64,000 nucleotides of DNA from a virus. Where the stretch lies: positions 1 to 64,000 of the IMG/VR virus record IMGVR_UViG_3300032275_000001, one strand, 5' to 3'. Within the stretch, counting starts at the first letter, position 1; every line of letters begins with the position of its first letter. This document shows, one piece after another, positions 8,340 through 17,395 of the stretch. The notes beneath the pieces were generated by a model that had not been told where the DNA came from, did not search any database, and saw only the letters and a program-made list of their open reading frames with translations. The translations under genes and the position numbers were made by a program.

Positions 8340-8725
8340 ATTGTTTTCTTTTTAGATTGTTTCTCTTTTAATGTTTTCTTATCGTGGCAGGTTGTACACA
8401 AAATCTGTAGGTTATCTTGTTCACAGAACAATCTTTCTACAAATCCTGGTAAATCATCTGCACAATTAAGACTCCCAGCAGGTAACACGTGATCAACGTT
8501 AATTTGTTTCTCAGGATACCACTTCTTACACTTCTTACACTGATATTCATACTTCTGGCGTTTACTAACACCTTTGTAATCTCTGCGTGCATTTAATTTA
8601 CATACTGATATAGGCTTCCACCATCTACTCTTTTGTCTCAAAGCACTTCTTATGAAGCTCCAGAAGGCTGCCTCACTCATTGTACCACTGCATCTTGTCT
8701 TTGGGACTAACACTCTCTTTGCCAT
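8336..8725 (-). CDS. HNH endonuclease
   Basis: 129 residues. The C-terminal half is a compact HNH domain: YQCKKCKKWYPEKQINVDHV, then LQILCTTCHDKKT, giving two CxxC zinc knuckles around the catalytic DHV and CHDKKT. It lacks NUMOD domains, so it could be a phage DNA-processing nuclease and not a homing enzyme. A TATATTTG promoter box lies about 25 bases upstream (8750-8757). Confidence 0.8.
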   Translation of the reverse strand: MAKRVLVPKTRCSGTMSEAAFWSFIRSALRQKSRWWKPISVCKLNARRDYKGVSKRQKYEYQCKKCKKWYPEKQINVDHVLPAGSLNCADDLPGFVERLFCEQDNLQILCTTCHDKKTLKEKQSKKKTI

Positions 8726-8744
8726 ATTATTATAATTAAGTTAT

Positions 8745-8782
8745 GTCGCAAATATAGTAAATTAATTACTTAAATAGTCAAT
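8745..8782 (-). promoter_or_regulatory. Promoter TTG-N22-TATATTTG with TTGCGACA site
   Basis: Minus strand: TTG (8782-8780), 22 bases, then TATATTTG (8757-8750), matching the Bacteroidota -33/-7 layout. The -7 box runs directly into CGACA, so it overlaps an inverted copy of the TTGCGACA octamer seen three times near 9199-9262. It would serve the HNH gene at 8725. Confidence 0.5.
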
Positions 8783-9163
8783 TGCTGAAGTTAATATTGA
8801 AACATCATCATTAGAACAACCAAGAAGTATATTGCATTTAGAACATAATAAACCTCTTACTTTTCCAGTTGTATGACAATGATCAATGTATAATCCACCA
8901 TGTGTAGATATTGAAGAATGTTCAGTTTTACATATCTTACATTTTTTATCTTGAATAATATATAAACTTTCAATTTCTTCAAATGTTAAATTGTATTTAT
9001 TTAGTATTCCTCTATTTCTACTTTTAATATAGTTATAAGAATTCTTTTTTTGAACACTGTTACAATCTCTACAATAGTGATGAACACCATGTGTTCCAAC
9101 TTTGTTTTTATTAAATTGATCTAATTCTTTCTCCTCTTTACATTTACTGCATATTTTTTTCAT
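8762..9163 (-). CDS. Endonuclease VII-like HNH homing endonuclease
   Basis: 133 residues from the ATG at 9163. Two N-terminal CxxC knuckles (CSKCKEEKELDQF; CRDC) and the core YIDHCHTTGKVRGLLCSKC match the recombination endonuclease VII class of His-Me nucleases. Free-standing between the HNH gene and the rIIB-like gene, probably a mobile gene. An upstream in-frame ATG at 9217 would place 18 extra residues over the promoter boxes and was rejected. Confidence 0.82.
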   Translation of the reverse strand: MKKICSKCKEEKELDQFNKNKVGTHGVHHYCRDCNSVQKKNSYNYIKSRNRGILNKYNLTFEEIESLYIIQDKKCKICKTEHSSISTHGGLYIDHCHTTGKVRGLLCSKCNILLGCSNDDVSILTSAIDYLSN

Positions 9164-9198
9164 GATTACATATTTTAAGCTGTAAAGATAACATACTC

Positions 9199-9262
9199 TT
9201 GCGACATATTGCGACAAAAGTATGTTAAATTTATGTTAAATAATCAATTACAAATTTGCGAC
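9199..9262. repeat. Three direct copies of TTGCGACA
   Basis: TTGCGACA occurs on the plus strand at 9199-9206, 9209-9216 and 9255-9262; an inverted copy is at 8745-8752. The first two are 10 bp apart, about one helical turn, and overlap the -7 box at 9215-9222. This looks like an operator array for a repressor or activator. Confidence 0.5.
9215..9246 (-). promoter_or_regulatory. Promoter TTG-N21-TACTTTTG
   Basis: Minus strand TTG (9246-9244), 21 bases, TACTTTTG (9222-9215). A second -7-like box, TATCTTTA, lies at 9190-9183. Either could transcribe the endonuclease VII-like gene starting at 9163. Confidence 0.5.
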
Positions 9263-9281
9263 ACAACTATAATTAATTTTA

Positions 9282-10802
9282 CTACTTAATCGTGTTCACA
9301 CGATTGGTAATCTTAGCTTTCATCTCATTAAGATTCAATACAATAGCATTGATCTCTGCTGCTGATATAGAAGGCATGTTGAACTCATGTTTCTTAGCTT
9401 CAGTTGCAAATCCTTCTTTCGCTTTTTCAGCTAAGCTTTCCAATTCACGAATAGCATATTGCTCATCTAATTGTAAGAAATCAAAGCTTCTATCATTCAT
9501 GATCTGATCTGCTTCTTGAACAGTAGTTAGCATGAATGGAAGATATTCCCAACATCTACCTTTCTCTGTACCAATACCAACTACCTTCATAGGATTATGA
9601 AGAGTCATAACTGTAGTGTCACCACAAAGAACATAAGGAGCTGTATAGCCTGCGAAGTGAAGACCTGCTGTAGCACAATCTTGTGTACTCCAGTTACAAT
9701 CTTCTTTAGGCATGCTTACAACTTGTCCTACACGAATGTCAAATGTTTCGGTCCAGTTGTCAGTAAATCTATTTTCTTCTCTATTAGGAAGATCTAGATA
9801 GATTTCTGTAAGTGTACCAATTCTTTGTCCATAGTCTATAGGCCATTCTTCAGTGTATGTGTATTCTGCCACTTCACCTGTTCCACCACATCTTTCACAC
9901 TCTACCCATTCTCCATCTTCCCAAGCATCTTCATCTTCCCATCCACCATCACCTAAACAATCAGGACATGTTGTAGATGTATGAGTTTCTGTTTTAGTTA
10001 GATTATCTTTATGTACAAGTTTGTACTCTTCATCTTCTAAGAAGATTGTATAATCATCTGGGTTCTTTTTCCACACAGCTTTCACTTTATTGTAAGCATT
10101 ACTTACAAAATATACAAGCTCTGGAGATCCATGGAGTGTTACAACATTTCTAAGAGCTACAAAGAATCCTTGTTTAGTGATTTTGAAACTATTGTCTGTT
10201 AAGAATCTGTATAGTTCATTAGCAACCTCAGCTCTTGGATTAAGACAACACCACATGAAGAAGTTCTTATGTGCCATATAATCATCATCTTCGTTCAATG
10301 AATCAGGAGTAAAACCAAATCCTTTGTGATATTTAACTCTATCAACTATCTCAATGAATTTCTCTACAAGTAATTGAGGCATACTTCTAGATGTTCCTGT
10401 TAGATAAACAGAATTACCCTCTACAGTGAAATCAGGAAGATCACCAAGCAATTGAATTCCTTTCTGTAGAGCTTTGATTTTAGCTGCTTCAGCTTTAACC
10501 TTCTCTACATCAGCAACAACATCTTTAGAACCTATGATAGCATGTATTTCATGTGCATCTCTAGCTTTACTTACAGCATGGAAATCTGCTTCTGTTGCAT
10601 CAGGTTTAGTTATTACACTTCCATCATTCAACACTACAGTGAGAATGTCATTAGACAATTGAACTCTAAGACAAGGCTTTATCTTTGGAGTTTCCTCTTC
10701 TTGCATTAAACTCTCTAGCTTTTCAGCTACCACTTTAGTAATTGCAGATTCTGCTGTTTCTTTAAACCAGTCTAACGACAGGAATTTATTTGTATTACTC
10801 AT
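9282..10802 (-). CDS. rIIB-like protein
   Basis: 506 residues. The region LTVVLNDGSVITKPDATEADF resembles the conserved N-terminal element of phage rIIB-like proteins, and the gene lies downstream of the rIIA-like gene, the usual pairing. In T4, rIIA and rIIB are membrane-associated and counter host exclusion; the role here is inferred. Residues about 280-310 carry an insertion CPDCLGDGG...CERCGGTG, a DnaJ-type zinc finger with two CxxCxG knuckles. Confidence 0.7.
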   Translation of the reverse strand: MSNTNKFLSLDWFKETAESAITKVVAEKLESLMQEEETPKIKPCLRVQLSNDILTVVLNDGSVITKPDATEADFHAVSKARDAHEIHAIIGSKDVVADVEKVKAEAAKIKALQKGIQLLGDLPDFTVEGNSVYLTGTSRSMPQLLVEKFIEIVDRVKYHKGFGFTPDSLNEDDDYMAHKNFFMWCCLNPRAEVANELYRFLTDNSFKITKQGFFVALRNVVTLHGSPELVYFVSNAYNKVKAVWKKNPDDYTIFLEDEEYKLVHKDNLTKTETHTSTTCPDCLGDGGWEDEDAWEDGEWVECERCGGTGEVAEYTYTEEWPIDYGQRIGTLTEIYLDLPNREENRFTDNWTETFDIRVGQVVSMPKEDCNWSTQDCATAGLHFAGYTAPYVLCGDTTVMTLHNPMKVVGIGTEKGRCWEYLPFMLTTVQEADQIMNDRSFDFLQLDEQYAIRELESLAEKAKEGFATEAKKHEFNMPSISAAEINAIVLNLNEMKAKITNRVNTIK

Positions 10803-10807
10803 AATTT

Positions 10808-10978
10808 TTAATTTAATGTGTTAATTGCTATTTCTGTTAATTTTTCTGCATCTTTTTTTATTTTTTCATGATGCGCTTTGTTACTTGGACTAGGATTATG
10901 AAGTCTTTCGTCTGAAACTTGATCAAATATTAGATAAGTTTCAATTGCTTTAATCAGTTCTTCTTTTTTGTTTTTCAT
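10808..10978 (-). CDS. Hypothetical microprotein
   Basis: 56 residues, lysine-rich and helical (MKNKKEELIKAIETYLIFD at the start). It lies between the rIIA-like and rIIB-like genes in the same direction, 5 bases before the rIIB-like ATG. No family recognised. Confidence 0.6.
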   Translation of the reverse strand: MKNKKEELIKAIETYLIFDQVSDERLHNPSPSNKAHHEKIKKDAEKLTEIAINTLN

Positions 10979-11012
10979 TTTATTTATTTATTTAATTGTT
11001 ACTTGTTAATGA

Positions 11013-11032
11013 GAGGGACACGAATGTCCCTC
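11013..11032 (-). other. UUCG-loop RNA hairpin
   Basis: Minus-strand RNA would form an 8-bp stem GAGGGACA / UGUCCCUC capped by a UUCG loop, just after the rIIA-like stop. No U-tract follows, so it may be an mRNA stabilising or processing element, not a classical terminator. Confidence 0.6.
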
Positions 11033-11039
11033 TGTTAAA

Positions 11040-14000
11040 TTATACTAATTCTTCTAAACTAGCTTCTGTTAATATTTCATCATTTATTCTAATTTTATAA
11101 TTCTCAAGATTCACTCTATGTTTGTGATATTTGAACAAGTCAGTCATCAAGCTACATAATGGATCTTCAGCGGTGAAATACCCCATTCTTGAACACAAAG
11201 GATTCAAGAAATACAATTTATCAAGCAAAGCTTTCATCTCTAGATACTCTGTATATATTAATGGATCAAATAGATTATGATCTTGTGCTACAGATAACAT
11301 TGATTTAACTAATGCTGGATCACTTGTTACATAATTCAAACGCTTATATTGAACTAGCTTTTCTAGTTTATCACCTAGATCTGTAGAAGTGTAAGCAATC
11401 ATTTTTGCTTTATCAAATACATATCTATTTCTCTCAATCAGCTCATTCACTAACACTGATGTAATCATTCTTTTGAATGGTGCATTCTTTCCTTCCATAA
11501 ATTTGTCATATGATATTAAATTGTGTATTTCTAGTTGATTAACTATCTTTAATTCTCTGTCTGAAAATGTAACCACTTCCATCACTTGCTTTTGCATCAT
11601 TCCATAAAGAGCATCAAGTTTTAATGAATCTTCATGTTTATCATATACAATAACCTCTTTACGTTTGTGTAACTCTTCCAGTTTATACAATTGAGAATCA
11701 AACTTACAGTTTCTACCATTGCTATATCTAGCTAATGGAACACCTTTCTTACATACAATCTCTCCTTGAATCTTAAGTCTTTTACCACTAGTTACACCAG
11801 CTGTACTAACTTTCACCTTCTTTCTACTATCAATAAATGATTGTGACACAGTAATTGCATCTAGATTTTTGAAGTTTGCTTCAATAAGAGATAGAATGTA
11901 TTGATATTCCTTAATCACTTGTCTCCACTCATGTCTTTTATACTGATGCAATTGTAATCTATGGTAGTAGGTATCTGAATCATAGCTGCTAGGTTTACCT
12001 AGCTTCATAGGTTTATTTCGTTTAACAAAACATTGCTGAACATCCGTTCTGCATATATATTTCATATAGTCTTTCTTCAATTGAGAAATTCTATCTTCAT
12101 ATAAATACACATTAACCTTACCATTACATATGTTCTCTACGTTATATCCCCAAACATAATGCTTAGTAGCATCCTTCATTTTCTTATCCTTCAATGTGAA
12201 TTTAAGAACGTATGCACTATCTAGCATGTGTGACTTAGTTCTACCATATACAGCAGGAAAATCTAACAACGTTACATCTTTTAGTTCTGGGACAGCTGCT
12301 TTAATAGTGGCATGTTTAATCAAAGGACTAATACTAAGTGTTCTATTATTTACCATTTCAACAAAATGTCCACTCTTCTCCAAGTAATTAATCATAGAGT
12401 TGATATCATCACTCTTGATTACAGTTTCATTATACTTACCAATAAAATAATCTGCTACCTCTGCAAGTTTCTTCTTGATGATGTTTTTAGCTTCCTGTGT
12501 ATATCTCAATGATTCTCTATTTGGTGTAGGAAATAACCCATCACTCAATGAAAATCTAAGAGCTATAGGAAACTCAAGTCTGTCTATACCAAGTTTTTCA
12601 AAGTCTAGTGGATAATACACATTGTCCAAACAAATGTGTAACTTATTATCTGTAGACATTTCAGAGAATTGAAAGTGTGTGTGTCTAGAGATAACAAAAT
12701 CATTAGTAATAGAATAATCTTCTGGTACATCAAAATACACACTCTCAAAATAACATAGTTGCTCTTTAATCTTTCTTTGGAAGTTATACTTATCACCATA
12801 CTTAACAGGAATGATGATCTTTACACCATTAGCTTCTGTTGTTTCTGTTTCATATAAAAGATCAATAGTGTTGGTATCTTCTCCTTCATACATCATATAC
12901 TTACGCTCCATTCCATCTTTTCTACATACAAAATAGAAACTAGATGAATAAGCAAGAGGTGCTTTGAACCCTAGCGGTTCTGTTAATCTCTAGTTTCCTA
13001 GAGTGTCGGACTATATCATCACCCTATAAATAGGGGTTGGACGCTTTTTCATATGGTTACTAACCCATACTACTTCCTGTTATTAAGCAGACTTTACTGC
13101 TCAGGTAGTCTCTAAACGTTCTGAAGATGTATCTTCAGCTTCGCTTTTGATTGTCTCGGCATAAATATCTTTTTTAGTATACCAATAAGGTATACAAATG
13201 TATTTTATATTGTGTTGTTCAAAATAGTCTTTTTTTAATTGGTCTTTAAATTTCTGATATTCTAAGGTATTTTTACCTTTATGAAAATATGGAATAACTT
13301 TATAGTGTTGAATACCTTGATACTCAACTACAATTCCTTTTTTTCTAAAATAACCATCAACTCTTAAACTTTTTTTAGTTAAAGGATTAGACAATCCTTC
13401 AAAAACTACTTCAGATTCATACTCTTCTTTTAAAATTTCTTTAATATAATTTAAACAGTTTATAGAAGCTATAGAAGTATCACTTCTTTGTTTTTCTATA
13501 TAAACTCCTTTAATTACACCAATTAATTCTTTATATGAAGAATATCCAGATTTTTCTATACGATAATAAATATTTCGTAAAGAGGTTTTTAATAATAAAG
13601 ACAATTGTTTAATTGATATTTGAGGATTTTTTATAATCTCTTCAATTATTATCTCTATCGTACATTCTGGTTTTTCTGATAAGTATATTTTAGCACATTT
13701 TTTATTACAAAATTCTAAATCATTTCTATAAGAGTGGTTTTCTTTACCACACTCTTTACATAAAAAAGAATGATTTTTGTAGTTTTTATATTTATATGCA
13801 TTTTTACACTTATTTGAACAATATTTAGCTTTTGAACTTTTACACTCAAAGCTACTTTCACAATTTATACATTTCTTTTCCATACTACAAAAGTATTAAA
13901 AAGAATTGATATTTGCAAGGGATTTCCAAAAATTCATCCAATATTTTTAACGTAAAATTACTCTTACGCTGGGCCTAGTTTCTTTGACCCATCATACCTA

Positions 14001-14349
14001 ATTCTGTAGCACTATTACGTTTTGTAGATTTACCATACTTACTAATGATGTTACGTACATCATCAGCATCTAGGCCTATACCAAAATCTTCTACACAAAA
14101 CTCATAATTGTTATATGATGCAGCTTTTAATGAAACTACAATTGGTGTGTCCACACCAGCTCTTCTATGACTATCTAGAGCATTACTTGCGCATTCTCTA
14201 ATAGCTGAGCCTATATCATCAGAATATAAATTCTTACTTAACATCTGCATCAATATCTGTGCAGAATCTAAGTCTAAGGACATACCAATACTTTCTTGTG
14301 CTTGTCCTTCTGTTAGGACGTGTGCTTCTGTTTGTTTTTCGAGGATCAT
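11040..14349 (-). CDS. rIIA-like HATPase protein, split by a group I intron
   Basis: Exon 1 is 14349-13987 and exon 2 is 12974-11040; joined they encode 765 residues in one frame. The N-terminus is a GHKL ATPase: N-box RECASNALDSH, G1 box EDFGIGLDADDV, and a G2 box GMMG|LGFKAPLAYS that only appears after splicing. T4 rIIA has the same N-terminal domain and works with rIIB. The intron (12975-13986) sits exactly inside the conserved G2 ATP-lid motif. Without splicing, exon 1 ends three codons later at a TAG. Confidence 0.82.
13101..13883 (-). CDS. Intron-encoded Vsr/PD-(D/E)XK-type homing endonuclease
   Basis: 260 residues. Three small zinc knuckles at the N-terminus (CINCESSFECKSSKAKYCSN, CKECGK, CNKKC), a helix-turn-helix region (residues about 80-120), then a nuclease domain with LRVDGYFRKKGIVVEYQGIQ and QHYKVIPYF, which resembles the Vsr-like (EDxHD) nucleases of phage group I introns. 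It would cleave intronless rIIA-like alleles. Its ATG lies 5 bases after a TACTTTTG box. Confidence 0.8.
   Translation of the reverse strand: MEKKCINCESSFECKSSKAKYCSNKCKNAYKYKNYKNHSFLCKECGKENHSYRNDLEFCNKKCAKIYLSEKPECTIEIIIEEIIKNPQISIKQLSLLLKTSLRNIYYRIEKSGYSSYKELIGVIKGVYIEKQRSDTSIASINCLNYIKEILKEEYESEVVFEGLSNPLTKKSLRVDGYFRKKGIVVEYQGIQHYKVIPYFHKGKNTLEYQKFKDQLKKDYFEQHNIKYICIPYWYTKKDIYAETIKSEAEDTSSERLETT
13888..13918 (-). promoter_or_regulatory. Intronic promoter TTG-N20-TACTTTTG
   Basis: Minus strand TTG (13918-13916), exactly 20 bases, TACTTTTG (13895-13888). Transcription would start at or within a few bases of the endonuclease ATG (13883), implying an almost leaderless mRNA. Confidence 0.55.
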
Positions 14350-14350
14350 G

Positions 14351-14716
14351 TTATATAAATTTAATTTGTTCTAAAATTTGTTTTGATTCTATATATCTAT
14401 TTAAGTCTTCTGGATCTGTAAATAAACTCTCTGGGTTTTCTATTTTTATCACTCTCCATCTCCAATTATTTACATATGATTTTGCTATCCAGCTTTTATC
14501 AAACTCTTCTGAATTAGCTTTATCATGATCTTTATATGCTGCATCAGCTTTTACTCTGTTATAATGATCTAAAGATGTAGCAGGCCAATGTGTTTCAAAG
14601 AATTGTAATGTGTTTTTACCTTCTCCACAATACCAACCAAGTGTAAATCCAGCTGAATAACTAATAGCTATGAAGTCTCCTATTTGAAGATCTCCTCCAT
14701 GTTTTACTGTTCTCAT
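14351..14716 (-). CDS. Hypothetical protein
   Basis: 121 residues. GGDLQIGDFIAISYSAGFTLGWYCGEGKN suggests a small beta-barrel (SH3-like), followed by a helical part. No specific family. It precedes the rIIA-like gene by 1 base. Confidence 0.65.
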   Translation of the reverse strand: MRTVKHGGDLQIGDFIAISYSAGFTLGWYCGEGKNTLQFFETHWPATSLDHYNRVKADAAYKDHDKANSEEFDKSWIAKSYVNNWRWRVIKIENPESLFTDPEDLNRYIESKQILEQIKFI

Positions 14717-15057
14717 ATTGTTTCTCTTTTTACTAACCAGATCTGTTTAAAGTTTAAGTCAAACTTCTCAACTGGACTATCCTCTTCAGGAGCTTCTATT
14801 TTATAACTCTTTATGTCATATGTATAAGGAACACTTTGTTTTAATACATTGTCCCATTTAGTACCCTGTCTTTGCTTAATGCCTACATTAACTCTACATT
14901 TTACACTTATGTATCTATCTACAAGTGGTTGCCATTGATACGCTGTTTTACTTCTTCTAGGAAGTTCTACCACTTTTAAATATTTAGGCTGTTGTGTAAG
15001 TGTTAAGATTTCATCTCCTATCTCAAGCTCTTCTATCTTTATTAATTGATTTTCCAT
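14713..15057 (-). CDS. Hypothetical protein
   Basis: 114 residues, beta-rich with IGDEILTLTQQPKYLKVVEL near the start; possibly a small barrel domain. It overlaps the following gene by 4 bases (ATGA type). Confidence 0.65.
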   Translation of the reverse strand: MENQLIKIEELEIGDEILTLTQQPKYLKVVELPRRSKTAYQWQPLVDRYISVKCRVNVGIKQRQGTKWDNVLKQSVPYTYDIKSYKIEAPEEDSPVEKFDLNFKQIWLVKRETI

Positions 15058-15062
15058 ATTGC

Positions 15063-15380
15063 TTAACTTAATAATGATACTTTTTCTAATAATTGTTTAG
15101 TTGCTCTAGCAACCATATTATCTTTAACAGACTTAGATATTCCTGCTATAAGTCCTTTTTCTACATGATATAATGATACATGATTAAATGTTTCTGGTGT
15201 TTTAGAACCATTTCTATCTGCTGTCCATTTATCTACTGTATAGACATGATCTCCACTATAATCTCCATTATCTACAAGAAACTTTGTTATTTGTTCTCTT
15301 ATACTTTTTGTAAATTCGTTGATCTTAGTATTTACTTTTTCTTCAATCAATCTGTCTAATTGTCCTGTTGTTTCTGCCAT
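15063..15380 (-). CDS. Hypothetical protein
   Basis: 105 residues with a long amphipathic N-terminal helix (LIEEKVNTKINEFTKSIREQ) and a C-terminal helix. No motif of known function. Part of the small-gene operon between the glycosylase and rIIA-like genes. Confidence 0.6.
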   Translation of the reverse strand: MAETTGQLDRLIEEKVNTKINEFTKSIREQITKFLVDNGDYSGDHVYTVDKWTADRNGSKTPETFNHVSLYHVEKGLIAGISKSVKDNMVARATKQLLEKVSLLS

Positions 15381-15399
15381 GTTTTCTATTTGTTTTAAA

Positions 15400-15642
15400 T
15401 TAATCTACTATTCCTCCTTTATAATAATTTTCAATTGTATTATGTTTTGGTAAAAATTCTTTTCTATATCTTTCACTAACATCCTTATCTACAATAATGT
15501 AATGTGATCCATTACAATATTTTAAGCTGTTATTAAGATCATAGAACTTAATGAAAGACTCTTCTGTATCAGGCCATTTTTCTGTTCTAGCTAATTCTGA
15601 TTTTGCTCCTCCATAAGGAGAATTCCAATATTCTATTTTCAT
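15400..15642 (-). CDS. Hypothetical small protein
   Basis: 80 residues, aromatic-rich (YWNSPYGGAKS, NYYKGG). No family recognised. It follows the glycosylase exon 2 by 9 bases. Confidence 0.55.
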   Translation of the reverse strand: MKIEYWNSPYGGAKSELARTEKWPDTEESFIKFYDLNNSLKYCNGSHYIIVDKDVSERYRKEFLPKHNTIENYYKGGIVD

Positions 15643-15651
15643 ATTGTTAAA

Positions 15652-17228
15652 TTAAAAGGGCACATCTATAGGCACCCATTGTACACTAAATCCATTGTTT
15701 TCTTCTAATAGCACATCCACTTTAGTGAACACACCCTCTGTATCCCATTCAGAATGTTTATATGCATCACTGGCTGGATGACTAAGCTCAAACACATGAG
15801 CAAATACCCCTGTGTATTTTTTATATCTAGCTGCATCCTTACCAAGAAACACAATTGGCACTCCTAAGTGGTTTATTATCTCTTCAAACAGATATTTAAC
15901 AAGTGGTTCCCATGCATCTAGATGACTTCCTGCTTTGTTAATCTCTGTTGTTAGAGCTGCATTGAACATAAGAACACCCTGATGAGCCAAATGACTAACA
16001 TCTGGATCTTTAATAATACTTAAGTTCAATCCATTATAATACTCTCTCTCTATGCCCATATAGAAATGTTCTAATGTAGGCTGTAATTGTTCTGTAATAG
16101 AACATCCCATTAATACATTTGTTATCTCTGAGGCTCTTTATCCTCAGACTCTGCATCTTTTTTTTTAGATTATACATGCAGTTCAGACTATATCATCAAT
16201 TTCTACTCTCTCGGAGGAAATTGTCCTGCGCTCGTGGTGTTTTACTATCTTCAGCATTATCTGTTAAGACTCCTTACACTAGTCGTTGAACCTTCTAATT
16301 ATTTCTAACTAGCTTGGCTGCTGATTGTCTATCTCTAGATTTTCCAGCAATTCACAGGATTTATCATGGACTATTAAATAATTATATGCTGCTAATAAAA
16401 TTTCTTTGTTGTCTTTTAGAAAACCTAATCCTCTGTTACAATTATTACATAATAATCCTCTTACTTTATTTGTTGAATGATCATGATCTATACATAAAGT
16501 TGTAGCTCTCATTTTTTCTGAATCAGATATATTTAATGATTTTTTACATATAGCACAACTTTTATTTTGATCCTCAAACATTTTTATAAATGTTTCTTTA
16601 TCTAAACCATAACTTTTTATTTTAGAAAGTCTAGATTTAGATTTATTACATTTTTTACAAGAGTAATTATTACCTGAGCAACTAAATGTAGAAACACAAT
16701 TATTAAAATTAGATAAAGGAAGTTCTAATTTACATGTTGGACATATAAAATTACCATTATTAATGGCTATTTTTCTCTTATCTCTAAGTAATTCTACTTC
16801 AGATTTTTCTCCTTTTCTTACTCTAGCGTTTCTAATTGTTGCTGATTTTTTACAAGAAATACATGTAGTGTAACACTTATTTTTTATTTTTCCTAAAAAC
16901 AATTTATTATGTTTTTCTACTTTACAACGTGTACATTTTTTCATATACAAATATAATTATTTTAATTGGTTAATCCATCTGCAACAGGCGCATCATTCTT
17001 AAGTGTGTGATATGGACATAGGCCCACTAACACTACCTTCAGATCATCTAATGGTGTCTCTAAGAAACATCTCCAAACATGCATAGAGAGAGGGGCAACT
17101 CTTTTGCCCCTTTTACTCTCTGCTTTTAGGAATGCATATATCTTATCACACTGCTCACTCTCTATAAATGGACGCATTTTAGCATGCCATGATGGGTGAA
17201 ACTGATGTTTAAAATTGCTCCAATTCAT
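15652..17228 (-). CDS. Uracil-DNA glycosylase-like protein, split by a group I intron
   Basis: Exon 1 is 17228-16973 and exon 2 about 16115-15652; joined they give 239 residues, the normal length of family 1 uracil-DNA glycosylases. Motifs: VVLVGLCPYHTLKNDAPVADGL (water-activating loop), GVLMFNAALTT (uracil pocket Asn), GSHLDAW, and HPASDAY (the catalytic His loop, HPSPL in E. coli). The catalytic Asp of GQDPYH is replaced by Cys in GLCPYH, so normal uracil excision is doubtful. crAss-like phages often carry this gene. The intron interrupts the uracil-recognition segment right after ADGL. Confidence 0.8.
16116..16972 (-). other. Group I intron in the glycosylase gene
   Basis: About 857 bases. 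The 5' exon ends in T and the intron in G, and joining them restores GLLMGCSITEQLQPTL at the same spacing as E. coli GLAFS...PPSL. The 3' part carries GAUGAUAUAGUCUG, near-identical to the core segment in the rIIA-like intron. GUUCA after the endonuclease gene could pair with exon UGGAU as P1, which would place the gene in the P1 loop. The exact junction could shift by two bases. Confidence 0.75.
16309..16944 (-). CDS. Intron-encoded endonuclease VII-like HNH homing endonuclease
   Basis: 211 residues from the ATG at 16944. CTRCKVEKHNKLF and two more CxxC knuckles precede the nuclease core LCIDHDHSTNKVRGLLCNNC, the endonuclease VII-type His-Me motif. It lies in the glycosylase intron only 28 bases after the 5' splice site. 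TATATTTG sits 3 bases before the ATG, the same TATATTTGTATATG arrangement as at the HNH gene at 34369. A TTG at 16950 is a poorer start. Confidence 0.85.
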   Translation of the reverse strand: MKKCTRCKVEKHNKLFLGKIKNKCYTTCISCKKSATIRNARVRKGEKSEVELLRDKRKIAINNGNFICPTCKLELPLSNFNNCVSTFSCSGNNYSCKKCNKSKSRLSKIKSYGLDKETFIKMFEDQNKSCAICKKSLNISDSEKMRATTLCIDHDHSTNKVRGLLCNNCNRGLGFLKDNKEILLAAYNYLIVHDKSCELLENLEIDNQQPS

Positions 17229-17395
17229 CCTTCTATTAATTGTAATATGTCTTCTTTACATAAATCTATCTCATGATTCTCTGAACCTCCTTGTTCAATC
17301 TCATCTTGACATAGTGCTAGTAATTCCCATATTTGGTTTCTGTGAGCAGGATTATCTTTAATGATCACCTTGGCCCATTGTAATAAGTTTTCCAT
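17225..17395 (-). CDS. Hypothetical microprotein
   Basis: 56 residues, acidic and helical (MENLLQWAKVIIKDNPAHRN at the start). It begins on the last base of the preceding stop and ends overlapping the glycosylase ATG (ATGA), a strong coupling signature. Function unknown. Confidence 0.65.
   Translation of the reverse strand: MENLLQWAKVIIKDNPAHRNQIWELLALCQDEIEQGGSENHEIDLCKEDILQLIEG

Larger units (their letters stand above)
12975..13986 (-). other. Group I self-splicing intron in the rIIA-like gene
   Basis: 1012 bases on the minus strand. The 5' exon ends in UGGGU and the intron begins CAAAGAAACUAGGCCCA; GCCCA pairs with UGGGU to give P1 with the required U-G at the splice site. CUAG just before that guide can pair with the 3' exon start CUAGGG (P10). 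The intron ends in G. A P7-type segment GAUGAUAUAGUCCG lies near 13018. The interior encodes a Vsr-like endonuclease. Confidence 0.85.
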
